Of a DNA stretch of 64,000 bases, positions 34,680-46,660 are shown piece after piece. The stretch comes from Rhexocercosporidium sp. MPI-PUGE-AT-0058. Taxonomy: Eukaryota; Ascomycota; Leotiomycetes; Helotiales. The stretch is taken from the NCBI GenBank assembly GCA_020746875.1, contig JAGTJL010000010.1, positions 1,240,001 through 1,304,000 of the forward strand. Direction: 5' to 3'. The first letter of the stretch is position 1, and each line of letters opens with the position of its first letter. Made by a program: the position numbers and the translations under genes. The notes under the pieces are model-generated. The model was not told the origin of the DNA, did no database searches, and saw only the letters and a program-made list of their open reading frames with translations.

Positions 34680-35777
34680 TTAACTCATGTCCATCTCGAC
34701 TTCTACAGTCTGAGGTAGTTGATGTGTTCCGTTCAAATGCCTCCCGTCCGTGCCATTGGTCATCTCACTCATCGCTTGTTCCCCGTCAACGACTGGCGCG
34801 TTGATGGCACTCGTTAACCCATCCATTGTTGCCGATTCTGTACCAATCATCATTTCGCCTCCATTGACAGGAGGATTCATACCGTTGGCAAGGCCAACAA
34901 CTTGAAATCCGTTCATCGCGCTCTCTTCAGCAACCATCGACTGTGCAGCTTCAGCCTTCGGGGTCTGACCGGCTTCCATAACTACGTCTCCATCGAAGAG
35001 AGGCGTAGGTTCTCTCAAGTTCGCAAAAGTCTTCTCCAAACTCGTGCTCACGAGCCTTCCCTGTTTCAAGTCCTCACCAAACAAGAAGTATCCCTCGTTC
35101 GCCTCTACGAGATAGCTTGACAGGCCTTTGCTTTGCAACTGTATCTTCGCATTTGTGACGGGGAAATGGTTCTCGATGAACTTCGCCCATCCTCGAGCAG
35201 CAGCTTGGATATCCGGGCCAGCGTTGTCCATTGACGACCAGCCAATGCCGAGGTGGAGGGTGAACCTGTCGACTGTAGGCTCTGTGTGCCGTTCTGGTGA
35301 ACCTGGAGATCCGGCCTCTGTGTTGATTGCGGGTTGTTCCTCAGGAATCGCGGGTGTTGCGCTCAGGTTCAGCCTCTGACTCTTATGGGCCCGGAGAACT
35401 GGTCTCTCTGCAGCAGCAGCTATGAGCGCAGCCAGCTTTGCCTGCTCTTCTGCAGCCTTCTCCTCTTGCCAGGTGCCTGTCTGACTGGTCGAGTCGGTGA
35501 CGTATCCGGTGCCTTTCTTGATCAGGACCATACCCTCTCCGTATTCCCACTCGTCTTCATTCTCAGGCTCGGGCAACACTGGGGCCGGAACTTGGAAGTA
35601 GTCCTCCTCTAGATTCGATGCAGCCTCATCCCTTGAGCGCTTTCTACCCGCTGCTGAACGTGGGGTGGATTGGGTGGTGGGCGTTAGAGTCGACCAAGAA
35701 GAAGTTGCGGGCGACTGGTGAATACCGTTCGTGCCATTTGTGAAGGGAGACGTGAACTTTGGCATGTCCGAGTCCAT
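34680..35777 (-). CDS. Conserved-looking fungal protein of unknown function, possibly nuclear
   Basis: Single exon, 365 residues. I do not recognise a named family. The N-terminal ~50 residues are Ser/Thr/Pro-rich and end in GRKRSRDE, a plausible nuclear localisation signal. An acidic stretch then leads to DEWEYGEGMVLIKKGTGYV (about 75-93). An Ala/Glu-rich helix follows at 105-125. The best-folded part is about 170-250 (DRFTLHLGIGWSSMD...LSSYLVEANEGYFLFGED), which has a regular hydrophobic pattern. The C-terminal 110 residues are low-complexity Met/Asn/Gly-rich. The upstream region is pyrimidine-rich, as in a long leader. The start is the first in-frame ATG; MPKF five codons later is an alternative. 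Confidence 0.78.
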   Translation of the reverse strand: MDSDMPKFTSPFTNGTNGIHQSPATSSWSTLTPTTQSTPRSAAGRKRSRDEAASNLEEDYFQVPAPVLPEPENEDEWEYGEGMVLIKKGTGYVTDSTSQTGTWQEEKAAEEQAKLAALIAAAAERPVLRAHKSQRLNLSATPAIPEEQPAINTEAGSPGSPERHTEPTVDRFTLHLGIGWSSMDNAGPDIQAAARGWAKFIENHFPVTNAKIQLQSKGLSSYLVEANEGYFLFGEDLKQGRLVSTSLEKTFANLREPTPLFDGDVVMEAGQTPKAEAAQSMVAEESAMNGFQVVGLANGMNPPVNGGEMMIGTESATMDGLTSAINAPVVDGEQAMSEMTNGTDGRHLNGTHQLPQTVEVEMDMS

Positions 35778-37028
35778 ATTGAAAGATGACTGCGGAAAGA
35801 ATCAATGTCTGGTCGGGCGGGGTGATGGATCAGTAGCTCAAACGCGTGAAGAGGCTCACTCGCGCCTCGCGGTCGAGACTGAAATCCACATGCGCCTGGG
35901 AAGAGAGATAGCACTTACCTGGGGAGGGTGTTGCGCTGGTAAAGTAAGGACAGGATCAGAGTACGATTGCTCGAAAGATCTCATGATTGAAGGTAGTATG
36001 AATGAGTGGTAGATGGAAGAGATGTACAGAGTAGATGGAAGTCTCAAGTGGAATTGAGAAGTTAAGAAGATAGAGGAGGGAAGTGAGGAAGGAAGAGAAG
36101 GGAAGAGGAAGATAAAGTGAAGTCAAGGGAAGAAGTGCGGTGTACTTAAATGGTGTGTGGGTGAGAGAAAGGAAAAGGGAAGGGAAAGGGACACAAAGCC
36201 TAGAGATGGATGGGAGAGTAAGAAAGGAAGGAAGGCTGCTCAGGTTGGGCTGGGCTGGCTGCTCTGCTCTGCTCTCTGCTCGCTCTGGACGACGGAAGCT
36301 TCACGGGCAAAGACGAATCAGAAATCGCTTTCCACTTCCAACCCGCAACGAGCTTGCGGAGCAAGGGTCGCCTGCGCTAACGACTAGCGCAACTGGGATG
36401 TCTGCTATAACCTGAGGCAGCTAAGTCGAATATGCTTGATTGGTCAAGTGGAGGCAGAAGTGGGTCTATGTCAGCAACTCGGTCAATGCGATCCATGGTC
36501 TTCCCCGGCTGCTGACTCTTGACTTAAGCTCGGGTGCGAAAATCAATGGCTGGTCTGCCAAGACCATCTTTGCCGGAGCAGAGTGGTGTGTGGCCTGAGC
36601 TGCGAAGCGAGAATGGGATGGACACGTGCCATCTGTCGAGTTTCCAACTGCCGCTTCTGACATGGGTTGTTGAAACATCGAAATGGCTTCACAGGCTTCC
36701 TCAACCGACTGATAGTTGGTCTCATATTGCATTTTCCATCAGGGGATTTAAGTCACCTGATCTGGTCACGCTCAAATCATGTGCCCGACCTTTAGTCACT
36801 AACTGCCTCAGGACAGACGCAATTGAAATCCCGCCGGGCATGAATCCCCGACATTCCGTCAGCCTTGGCATTCTCCCCGCCGCAATTCATGCGCCCGCCT
36901 GCCACGCAATAAAGCAACATTGAAGGCGAAGGCGAAGGCAAGGCAGTCAGGACAGGAGTTGACACTTGATCTTCCTCCTCCCACGCCGACAATCTCGGAA
37001 CCTCTGTTACACCATAATCACCGCAATC
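35778..37028. other. Divergent intergenic region
   Basis: Shared upstream region of the 34680 (-) and calponin-homology (+) genes. It contains a purine-rich GGAAG/GGAAA stretch at about 36060-36230. No gene recognised. Confidence 0.5.
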
Positions 37029-39159
37029 ATGGCATCTGTAACATCCCTCGATAAAGACATGCGCAAATTGCGACTAGACCGATACACTCCACAAGCTGCC
37101 AACGAAGTTAAGACATTCATCGAAGAATCTTTAGGAGAGCGCCTCGCTCCTGGTGACCTGCTGGATAGTCTTAAAGATGGGGTGGCTCTTTGCAAGTACA
37201 GTTCCCTGCTTGCTTCTGTGACATCCAGATCAACAACTAACATTGTGTACTTTCAGGTTGGTCAATCTCGCAGTCCCAAATACACTTCGATTTAAGGCCA
37301 AGGCTGTGATGCCTTTCGTACAGATGGAAAATATCTCGCTCTTCCTTGGTGCCTGCAAATCCGCGCCCTTCAATCTTCAATCCCACGACACATTCCTAAC
37401 GGTCGATTTATTCGAATCCAAGGATCCGGCGCAGGTACTACAGTGCTTGGGCGCATTCAGTCGAGCCGCGAACCGTATCAATCCTTCGCGATTCCCAAGT
37501 CCGGTCGGCGGAAAGTCTCGGAATGGATATATGAGCCCGCAAGGAACGGGATCTGGTGCTGTTGGAGGAGGCAGTTACGGAAACAGGGGACGCGGAGTAT
37601 CGAATGCCAGTAACACTTCGTCAGCGTATGGAAGACCAGCAGTTTCATTAACGCCTACAAAGACTGGGGATTCGAACAGCGGAAGATGGAGCCCGACTAA
37701 GAACAGCACAAATCCAATGTCACCGGGCGTGAGCAGTTGGAGCAAAAAGTCAGATGAAGGGGCTACATCTCCAGCATGGAATATCGCGCAATACGGGTAT
37801 ATGGGTGGTGCCAGTCAGGGAAACTTGGGTGTTTCGTTTGGAGGGAGAAGGCAGATCACAAGCGCAGGTCCGAATGTTCCGAATATGGCGGAGAAGGAGA
37901 AGCGAAGAAAGGAGCAAGAGGCTGAAGCGGAGCGCCAAAGAATGGAAGCAGAACAGGAAGAGAGAAGACGACTTGCGGAGCAACAAGCCGATGAAGAACG
38001 AGCCCGGATAGAAGAGGAACAGAGATGGGCTGAAGAGACCAAAAGGGTCAGAGAACGGGAGAGACAAAAGGCTGAAGAGGAGAAGCGGAAATGGGAGGAG
38101 GAAGAGCAAAGATGGCGTCAAGAAGAAGAGGCTCGGCAGAGAGAGGAGCGGGAGGCTGAGGCCAGATTGCAAGACGAGCGCAAGAGGGCTCGTGGCAACA
38201 GCGATGCCAGATTGAGAGGGCAGTTCTTGAGCCAATACCAAGCCGAGAATGGCGTTTCGAGAGGGAACAGCAACGGGGGCAGTTCGGAAAGCAGTCGTAT
38301 CAAAGAATTGGAGCGGGAGCTCGAGCAAGCCCGGGAACGAGAGCGTCAATACGAGAGAGAACGACATGCGAAATCGAGCTCACGAAGCCGACAGGCCGTG
38401 GAGGATCACGACATGTCAAACCGGATCAAAGAAGAGAGTGCAAAAGTACGATCTCGATCAAGAAGTCGACCACGTGCACAGTCACGGTCACGGAAAGATG
38501 ACGATGAAGTCTGGCGTGAAGATGAGAGGGACTATCTTCGCAAGCAATGGCAATCTCAGCATTCAGACGAACCAGCACATCACACACAGCCATCCAAATC
38601 ACCTCGTCCACTGCCAGAACCAACACCATCCCTGCCACCACGAGTAGTAAAGCAAAGCACAGGCTCGTCACGACCACTTCCCGATCCCGCCAAATACGCC
38701 TCTGCAAAAGCTCCAGAGCAAAATTTCTCCGCGAGCCAAAACCGCACAGATCGGTATCTTTCTTCCAACCCAGCACCCAAACAAGCACAATCGACCACGA
38801 CCTACTCCAACGAAATCGGCGGCTTCGACAGCACAGCAGAACGAGATGCCGAAGACCGTCGCCGCGTAGCCTCGCAGCAGAAAACCAAAGCTTCTGGATG
38901 GGCGTCGAAATCCCTCCTTGAAAGAGAGATGGAGATGGAGCGGCAACGCCAGCAAGAATGGGAAGAGAGCCAGAAGGAACTTAAGAAGAAAGTTCCCAAA
39001 GGCGATGGTGTTGATGGCATCGGTGGCGGTATTGGCGGCAAGTGGGACGTTAACCAGTGGACAGGATATACTGGAGGTGATGGCCAGAATAGAGGAACTC
39101 AAGGCATTGGGTCGGGTAGAAGGCAGATTGTTGGTCCGCGACCACCACCTGGACGATAG
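37029..39159 (+). CDS. Calponin-homology (transgelin/Scp1-like) protein with long coiled coil
   Basis: Exons are 37029-37195 and 37257-39159. The 61-nt intron (GTACAG...AACTAAC...TTTCAG) splits a lysine codon with correct phase, for a total of 689 residues. Residues ~10-125 form a single type-3 CH domain (ESLGERLAPGDLLDSLKDGVALCKLVNLAVPN, VMPFVQMENISLFLGACKS, FLTVDLFESKD), the fold of yeast actin-bundling Scp1. Unlike Scp1 (about 200 residues), it continues with a Gly/Ser/Asn-rich linker, a highly charged Glu/Arg/Lys coiled coil (about 225-325, with a second short one near 350-375), an Arg/Ser-rich segment (RSRSRSRPRAQSRSR) and a basic-helical tail. The likely role is in the actin cytoskeleton, with the extension mediating scaffolding or microtubule contact. 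The extension function is inference. Confidence 0.88.
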
Positions 39160-39727
39160 ATTTAGTTTATGCTTAAGGAGAGCGGGAGGAGCGATGCTTT
39201 TGGGATATGAGCGCTTGAAATTATGATGGGATGGCATGGCATAGCGCCGTATGGAATGAGCTAGTGAATCAGCTGGATGTGTGGTTGGGATAGGACGATT
39301 CATGACTTGCCTTGACTTGAGACGATGAAAAGGAAGATAGACAAAGGCCAGAATGAAAAACTGGCTGTGGATGCACACCCCAATAGAGTTATCATGATTG
39401 AAATGCCCTCTGTATGGCTCACAAGTGACTACCCCCGCACTTACCCATCTCAGTGAATAGACCGGCAGGCGAGTGGCAAGCAATATACTTCTCCATAAAA
39501 CTAAATGCCATGCGTTCTAAGTGTAAAGTTGCATATTTCAATTCCCGCTTAGTTTCTAGTCATTCTTTGAAGATGGGGTAGTCTCTGCCGTACTCCTACG
39601 AGAATGACTTTCGTGTATGCTTCTCAAATCTTGTTTCATGCGATTAAATTAAATTATGAAATCACTCCATTACTTCTTACAACCTATTTCACTCCCCTCC
39701 AACTCACACCCTCGCCCGATAAAGGGC
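39160..39727. other. Convergent intergenic region, nothing recognised
   Basis: The 3' flanks of the calponin-homology (+) and GEN1-like (-) genes face each other here. No terminator-like or RNA feature is recognised. Confidence 0.5.
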
Positions 39728-42590
39728 TCAATCACCAGTCAAATCCAACATCTCAACCTCACTAACCCGCCATCTCTTCACCTCTTTCCCCTTACCCCTA
39801 CCCATCTCCTTCTCCAATATCTCCTCTTCACTAATCTCCTTCCAGGCCCCAGCGAGACTCTCTCTCAGCGTAATGAAGCGTTTCCCTTTCTTTACCTCCG
39901 GTTTCTCCTTCTGGCCTTGGTTGGATCTTGGAGCTGCAGAAGAAGACGAAGGGGAATTGAAGTAAGATGAAATCGGTTTAGCCGCCCGAACTGGTTGGGG
40001 GGGTGATGAGTCGAGACTTATGACGACGCTGGCTTTTTGAGATGTAGATGTTGATGTTGGTGCTGATGTGAATAAAGATCCGGATGTATCTGTTTGGAGA
40101 CGGGAAGATGACGAGGTAGTGGCAGGGGCAGGGGGGAGCATGTCTTGGATACTGGGGAGGTTGCTGTAACTTTCGTCTTCATACTCGTCGTCATACTCGT
40201 CGTCATCGTAGTCATCTTCTTCGTTGTCGACTTTCTCGGCGCTTCGCAAACTCGAACTTGCATTTGAGGTGTTGCCAACAAATATTTCCTCGCCCTCGGG
40301 ACTTTCCTGGACAGGGCGGGACGGAGAGGGTGCAGCAGAGAATGATAGCTTCCTCGTTATGGGCTCAGGAGTCAATGGCCCATCATCTCCAAAGCTCGCT
40401 AGTAGAGGAGATACAGCTTTGCTACTGGGCGATATCCTTTCCCTAGGCGAGGGCTGAGAAAACGATTTTGACGGAGTGCTGACGGGATAAGGACGGGCTT
40501 TTCGGGTACCGCGAGATATCGTTACGGTATCCGGGAGAGTGGGCTCTTGCTCGGGGATGTAAGCTGGTGTAGGTGATGGTGAGCGGGTGTGTTTCCGTGA
40601 GTTGGAGCGTGATGGTGGTTGTGGTGAGGCAGGAGGAGGGCTGGATGAGATGTAATAGGGCTCTCGTCTGAAGGATGATAGCGGACTGCTTGATTTCAGG
40701 GTTTGAGTATTTAAGGATTTGGTTATTGAGGGGTTTGGTTGGGAGGATGTTGTTGGTCTAGCGAGCGACCAGGGATTGGCGTTCGGTATTGGCCTAATAG
40801 GAGCTGTTGTCTTAGTCTTGGCTCGAGACTTCGTTGGTCCGGAGAGGGTATCGGTGCTGGACCGTGTTGAGCGATAGGACGGGTTGCTTCTGGATGTTGG
40901 AGCTGGTTGAGATTCGGGGAGCCTGTCTAAACTTGGAGCGAGATATACTGGAGGTAGAATTGGCTGCGACGCTACTACTGACCTCTCTGCTGCTTTTGGT
41001 GTGACATAATCCGGATCTCCAGCTTTGGAAACTTTGACGAATTTGTCTAGAGCCCCTTTGGGCATCCCGCCTTTGGTCGCCGCTTTCGTTTTCCTGACAG
41101 CCTTCATTTTCGGTAGCTTCTTGATTCTCTCCGCCTCTTCGTAATCCTCTACTTTCAATGGCACACCGAGCTTAGCTATCGTCTCAGGTATCCAGGCTTT
41201 GTCTGGCTTTGTGGGATCATATGGTGCCGTCACCCTTTTGCTGGTCGGTGCTTCCTCCTCAGAGACGTATGCTTCGATCTGATCGTCATCGTTGATGGGT
41301 GCAAGACCATCCCGTCCATAATCTCCAGAATCATCATGTTCATCTTCCAAATTTAGACCTACAATGTCCAATGGGGCAAAGACGACTCGTAGTTCTGGAC
41401 TTCCATCCATAGTGAAATGTTCTCTCCTCCCACATATTTCTCTCACGTACTCCATTTCATCCATCTGGGTGAGAATAATATCGCCATAACCAGAGTCTCT
41501 TCGATTCGCTCTGAGTCGTAACTTGTGCACCAACAGAGCTGGTGCTAGGTTCCGAATAAATTTCGTAGCTCCTGCTTTGTTTGTCCAGTCGAAGGCTTCC
41601 TTTACATAATCTCGAAGACCAGAGACATCCACCTCACCATCCCAAGCGATCTCCTCTTTCAACTTGTCGATTTTGGTTGTGGACGATACCACGGGATGAG
41701 TATAGTATCCCAAGATCTCCCTGCTGGGGAAGTCGTCCGGAATCATAAGACTCTTGTGCTTAGTCTTGAAAAACTTGCTCACGTTCGTCTGGATTTCATA
41801 AGTCAAATTGTTTCTCCATGTCGCCAATCCGTCTTCGTCGGATCTAGAGATTTTGCACAAAGACTTCCCAAAACCTGCTCGGGCAGCTTCACATGCTGTT
41901 TTGGCACCAAATCCCTTGAGTCCATCAGGAGCGTAATCGCCACCACTTAGGAGTGCAACCAGAATCATTCCTTCTCGGTCCAATCCGGATTTACCTTCTT
42001 TGGTCTTTTCGGCATCGAACAGGGAGACGTGGGTTGGAGCTTTATTTCCCCTGGAGCCTTCAGAAGACCAATCCCGTAGCGTAACGCCAGATCCAAACAT
42101 GAGTGTATCGACATCCTCGCTCAAAACGGCATCAACAATACCATGCCGTTGCAACAGAGCACACTCGGCTTCGGCCTCCCCAGGAGCATTGTGGTACGGA
42201 AAGCCGAACAATTTTAATAGTTGCTTGGTGGCGACATCAGAAGCGGATGCTCCACCTCTTCCAACCCTCTTGTTGCGTTTGAGTTGAGGCCTCTTAGGCC
42301 CATCAAAGACAAACAGGGGCTGTATTGATGTTGCTAGTAAGCGGATGAGACGGTAATACAGAGTCCGGATTGCTGGATTTGATCCTCCTTGTCCGGCTTG
42401 GATTTGAAACTGCCAGATAGAAACATCGATGGCAAGTCTGAACGGACGACCTGTCTGCTCGAATTTCTCGATGGCTAGTTTGGATAAAGAGACTCTTTCT
42501 CCTCGTCCTATTTCATCATAAATACTGCATTTCTTTGTGAGTGTCATATGATCGAACGAGAAGAGGGTCAGCTTACCCTGGGATGCCCAT
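39728..42590 (-). CDS. YEN1: GEN1/Yen1-type Holliday-junction resolvase (XPG/Rad2 family), two exons
   Basis: Structure-specific nuclease that cuts Holliday junctions late in the cell cycle (family role). Exon 1 is only 14 nt (42590-42577) and encodes MGIP plus two bases. The intron is 42576-42525 (GTAAGC...AAATGCAG) and exon 2 is 42524-39728. The join gives MGIPGIYDEIG, matching the essential family N-terminus, and 936 residues. Catalytic acidic residues are visible: D38 (LAIDVSIW), D79 (VFDGPKRP), E121 and E123 (APGEAEAECA), D142/D144 (LSEDVDTLMFG) and D201 (LSGGDYAPDG), followed by the helix-two-turn-helix GLKGFGAKTA. Residues beyond about 470 are Ser/Pro/Thr-rich and basic with many SP/TP sites, as expected for cell-cycle phosphorylation. 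A motif near 450 (PDKAWIPETI) may belong to the GEN1 chromodomain. It shares a 327-bp promoter with the Arp10 gene. Confidence 0.92.
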
Positions 42591-42917
42591 TATGTCAATA
42601 AACAATGAGGCAAACACTCATTCCTTATCGCCTGTCCAATTATGGTTTCATGCTTATGCACTGATAGTAGCAATTTCAAATACAAATGAATCAAATTATG
42701 CAGGGAAGCAATGCACGTGGACCGATTGTGAACATGAGGAGGGGTTGTTAGAAGGGAAGTTGTCGAGATTCTAGCATTTCGATGTACTTTGGGTCGCCAC
42801 AGTAACCGCAATTTGCCCAACTTCAACAATGCGACTTCGAGCTTTATCTTCGCAAGGAATTAAAACTCGCGCGCCACCTTGAAGTATTCATACAATTTCT
42901 GAGACAAATGTAGCACA
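42591..42917. promoter_or_regulatory. Short divergent promoter between GEN1-like and Arp10-like genes
   Basis: 327 bp separate two start codons facing away from each other, so both promoters must lie here or overlap. I cannot assign specific binding sites. Confidence 0.55.
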
Positions 42918-44663
42918 ATGTCAAATCCAAGCGGTCCCTCCCATCGCAGCGTCGCAAATATCCGTTCCCCAACATCGGCACAGCCAGGCGCACCAGCAAG
43001 CCCTCATACCCCTCTGCGAACGATATCTTCTGCCTTTGGATCGCCATCCGCTCTACGTGCCGAAGAAGACTGTGTTATACTTGAGCTGGGAAGTCGATAT
43101 CTGCGAGTCGGATTTGCGGGAGATGCACTGCCAAAAGCAGTGGTTGATTTTGGACCAGAGGAACAACGTAGGCCAGGGGATTTGAGGAGATGGAGAGTCG
43201 ATTACCAGCCGTCTGAGGAGAGCCATGCACAGGCAAAGGGATGGGGAGAAGGATATGAGCTTTGGAAGCCCGATCTGAGAGGTCTGGACATGGGTTTGGT
43301 TGGAGACAAGCTTGATAGAGCCGTTAGAGATGCATTCACAAAGTCAGTAGGTGGTTGAAGTCCTGGAGGAGACGATTCTAATGGTTATAGATTTCTTCTG
43401 ATAGATTCTCGACCAAGACGAATGCTCCTAGCTATTCCTTCTGCGCTGCCGCTCCCTCTATTATCTACGATACTTGATACCCTTTTCGCGAACTTCCAAC
43501 CACCTACTATATCTCTGATGTCAGCACCGTCCCTCGTAACTGTGGCAGCTGGTCTACGGTCTGCTCTGGTGGTCGATATAGGCTGGGCTGAGACGGTGGT
43601 TACTATTGTGTACGAATATCGGGAGGTGCAATGTACGAGGTCCGTCAGAGGAATGAAGATGCTAGGAGAAGCCACGTTCAAAATGCTCTCAGAAGCTATC
43701 GATCTCATAGGAACCGCGGATAAGCCACAAGACGAAGAGCTGCCGAGCTTCGACGAATGCGAGGATATTCTGACACGGATGGGTTGGTGCAAGCCACTCA
43801 AGAAGCCGGAGCAGAGACCATTTGACAGAGGACTTACTCCCGTCGTTGAAGAGGATGAATTGAGGTCGAGCATGAGGGATTTGAATATCAGCGAGAAAAT
43901 TGATGAGGATGCTACGGTATCAGTACCACTTAGCTCGACAAAGCCGCGAATAACTTTAGAACTTTCTGCCTCTGACCTGGCAGAGCCCTGCGAACATACT
44001 TTATTCGCAACCGGGACCCCTGAGAAGGAATTGGACGACGAAGAGTTACCTGTCCATGTATTGATCTACCGAAGTCTTCTTCAACTACCAGTGGACCTAC
44101 GATCAGTCTGTATGTCAAGGGTCGTGTTCGTTGGAGGAGGCTCACACATTCTTGGACTGAAGAGTAGAGTCCTAGATGAAGTGACCGCTCTAATCGGAGA
44201 ACGAGGCTGGGATCCAGTAACAGGAAAGGCCGTGGAGCAGCTACGTTCAAACTCCATGTTGCAAAGATCACGACCTAGACAAGATGGTCCTACTGAGGTA
44301 TTACGACTTGATGAGAAACCGGGAACAGTGACAATTCCTGTGGCTCTTCAGGAGCAAGAATCAGATCCAATTGAAGAGCAACTAAAACGGGAAGCCAGCA
44401 AAGGCAGTGTACCTGTGGAAGCAGGGTATTTACGAGCTGTGGAATCCCTGGGAGCGTGGTCTGGAGGAAGTCTACTTTCCCAGCTGAAGATTCCTGCCAT
44501 CTCGATCGTTGAGCGAGAGCAGTGGCTACAGCAAGGCATATCGGGAGCTTCAAGATCTGATGAATTGAGTATATCTTCTCAGAGACAGAGCATGGGTCCT
44601 GGAGCGTTCAACAAAACAGGTGCCGGTGACAGGTCAAGTTGGACTTTAGGACTTTGGGGTTGA
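42918..44663 (+). CDS. ro-7: Actin-related protein 10 / RO7-like dynactin pointed-end subunit (two exons)
   Basis: Exons are 42918-43342 and 43391-44663. The 48-nt intron (GTCAGT...TCTAATGGTTATAG) keeps phase, giving 565 residues. The actin fold is visible: DCVILELGSRYLRVGFAGD (about residues 50-68) as phosphate loop 1, LLIDSRPRRMLLAIPSALP as the region before phosphate loop 2, SALVVDIGWAETVVTIVYEY as phosphate 2, and MSRVVFVGGGSHILGLKSRV as the adenosine loop. Divergent loops and the large C-terminal insertion fit Arp10/Arp11, which with p62, p27 and p25 caps the dynactin Arp1 filament and links dynein to cargo. In Neurospora this subunit is RO-7. The assignment rests on the divergence pattern, so confidence in the subunit is lower than in the actin fold. 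Confidence 0.85.
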
Positions 44664-45136
44664 AAGAGTGTGTGAGGTGTATGTAGTCTTTTGATGAGCT
44701 AAATATGCTCAAGCAAATCCATTCATGATACCCAAAGCAGCGTATGGCTTCAAGCAATGGCTCAGTTCAATGGTGCCAATCAATGTCTTCAACGCATATG
44801 TAACCCAGCACGGCGAACATGAGTGTTAGAAATAGCTGTGAAGCTAGAAGGCAAAAGCACACCACCAGGCCACAGTGGCCTAGTTCCAATTCTTTTAATT
44901 TGATACATACACACAATAGCTCTTTAGGCATACCTACTCACAGTGTTGTACGAAGAAACGTAATAAAAATAACAGACAAATCGTCTTCTATTAGAATAAT
45001 TTCATGGTGGAAACATTAGGAGCAGGCTACTGCATTTCATGTGCTGTGGGCTGATTTTTCATGGTCAGAGGTTGAAGCTTGGTTGAGCTCCAACTTTGAA
45101 GCTTCCTCAAAAGCTAATCAACTCCGTCCATTCACC
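44664..45136. other. Intergenic spacer upstream of mitochondrial SerRS
   Basis: Same-strand spacer. An upstream in-frame ATG at 45041 exists, but the added 32 residues do not look like a targeting peptide, so it is treated as leader. Confidence 0.5.
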
Positions 45137-46660
45137 ATGTCAACACCACAACGCAGCTTCACCTGTCTACAATGTCGTCTGCGAAGCCTTCCACGCCCTC
45201 CGCGACGATTATTCCACTCCTCGCCACGTCTCCAACTTGAAACTCCCCGCCCCTCCGTTGCCCCAAAAGTCTCGATCGACATCAAGCACATCCGCCAGAA
45301 TGCAGCGCTACATGAGCAAAATTGCCTCGAGCGCAATTACAAGTCTCAATCTCAGTATCCCGCACGAATAAACACTCTCTTCGAACAATGGCACGTCTAT
45401 CAGCGCGAAGCACGCGGCTTGCGCGAGCGGAACAATCGATTGAAGCTGCAGCTTGCAAATCCGACCAACCTCCGCGATGAAGACTCCGAAGAGGTGCAAC
45501 GCATTAGGCAGTTGTCAAAGAAGGAAATTATCGACGAGGCGAAGATGCTTAAAGATCAATTGTCCAAGATTGAAGAGAAGGAGTCGGCTCTTACAACAGA
45601 GATTGATGCGTTGGCAGCAGCGATACCCAATCTTACGAGCGACGAGACCCCTCGAGGGAATGATCCCACTGTGGTGGGATATATCAACGAGCATCCCGAG
45701 CCAGATCCTGCGGCGTCTGATCGAGTCTGGCGCTCGCATGTCCATATCGGGAGTGAGTTCAATATCCTCGATTTCGCTGGGGCTGCGACTACAAGTGGGT
45801 GGGGGTGGTATTATCTCCTGAATGAAGCTGCACAACTCGAGCAAGCCCTCGTACAATATGCGCTCAGCGTAGCTAGGAAACGAGGTTGGGGGATGGTCAG
45901 CCCCCCCAGTATGGTGTACAGTCACATAGCAGCAGCTTGTGGATTTCAACCAAGGGACCAGAATGGAGAACAGCAGATCTACAACATTCAGCAGAATGCC
46001 AGTGATGTGGGACGGAAGCCAGAGCTCAGTCTTGCTGGCACCGCTGAGATCCCTCTGGCTGGTATGAAGGCAAACACAATACTCGAAGAGGCGAACCTTC
46101 CTATGAAGCGGGTAGGTGTCTCGAGGAGCTACAGAGCCGAAGCTGGGGCCAGAGGTGTAGATACGAAAGGTCTATATCGAGTTCACGAGTTCACCAAGGT
46201 AGAGATGTTTGCATGGACCGCACCATCAACCCAATCTTCCACAGAAATTTTCGAGGAGATGGTGTCCATACAAACCGAAATCTTCACGAACCTTGACCTG
46301 CACTGCCGCATCATCGAGATGCCCAGTACAGATCTTGGCGCCTCAGCAACACGCAAACGAGATATCGAAGCCTTCTTCCCCTCTCGTAGACCCAAGGATG
46401 ATGGGTGGGGGGAGGTTTCGTCCGCAAGCACGTGTACGGACTACCAGACCAGGAGACTCGCGACGAGAGTTGATATCAGGACGCTGGGTGGCAAGATTGC
46501 ATTTCCGTACACGGTTAACGGGACTGCGTTAGCTGTGCCGAGAGTTATTGCAGCTATTCTAGAGAACGGTTGGGACGAGGCGAGGGGAGAGGTTGCGATT
46601 CCCGAGGTGCTCTGGCCTTGGATGGACGGACAGCAGGTCATCCAAAAGAAGACATGTTGA
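45137..46660 (+). CDS. DIA4: Mitochondrial seryl-tRNA synthetase
   Basis: Charges mitochondrial tRNA-Ser with serine. Single exon, 507 residues from the ATG at 45137. This start is chosen because it begins an Arg/Ser-rich presequence (MSTPQRSFTCLQCRLRSL, RRLFHSSPRL) typical of mitochondrial import. An antiparallel coiled-coil tRNA-binding arm spans about residues 50-165. The class II core has motif 2 in KRVGVSRSYRAEAGA...GLYRVHEFTKVEMF and motif 3 in NGTALAVPRVIAAILENGW. Residues 205-235 (LDFAGAATTSGWGWYYLLNEAAQLEQALVQYAL) carry the motif 1 helix region. Fungal mitochondrial SerRS is usually about 450-530 residues, so it is full length. Confidence 0.94.
   Translation: MSTPQRSFTCLQCRLRSLPRPPRRLFHSSPRLQLETPRPSVAPKVSIDIKHIRQNAALHEQNCLERNYKSQSQYPARINTLFEQWHVYQREARGLRERNNRLKLQLANPTNLRDEDSEEVQRIRQLSKKEIIDEAKMLKDQLSKIEEKESALTTEIDALAAAIPNLTSDETPRGNDPTVVGYINEHPEPDPAASDRVWRSHVHIGSEFNILDFAGAATTSGWGWYYLLNEAAQLEQALVQYALSVARKRGWGMVSPPSMVYSHIAAACGFQPRDQNGEQQIYNIQQNASDVGRKPELSLAGTAEIPLAGMKANTILEEANLPMKRVGVSRSYRAEAGARGVDTKGLYRVHEFTKVEMFAWTAPSTQSSTEIFEEMVSIQTEIFTNLDLHCRIIEMPSTDLGASATRKRDIEAFFPSRRPKDDGWGEVSSASTCTDYQTRRLATRVDIRTLGGKIAFPYTVNGTALAVPRVIAAILENGWDEARGEVAIPEVLWPWMDGQQVIQKKTC

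Noticed and set aside
45041..45136. Upstream in-frame start extending mitochondrial SerRS by 32 residues
   Set aside because: The extension lacks targeting character, while the ATG at 45137 begins a typical mitochondrial presequence.
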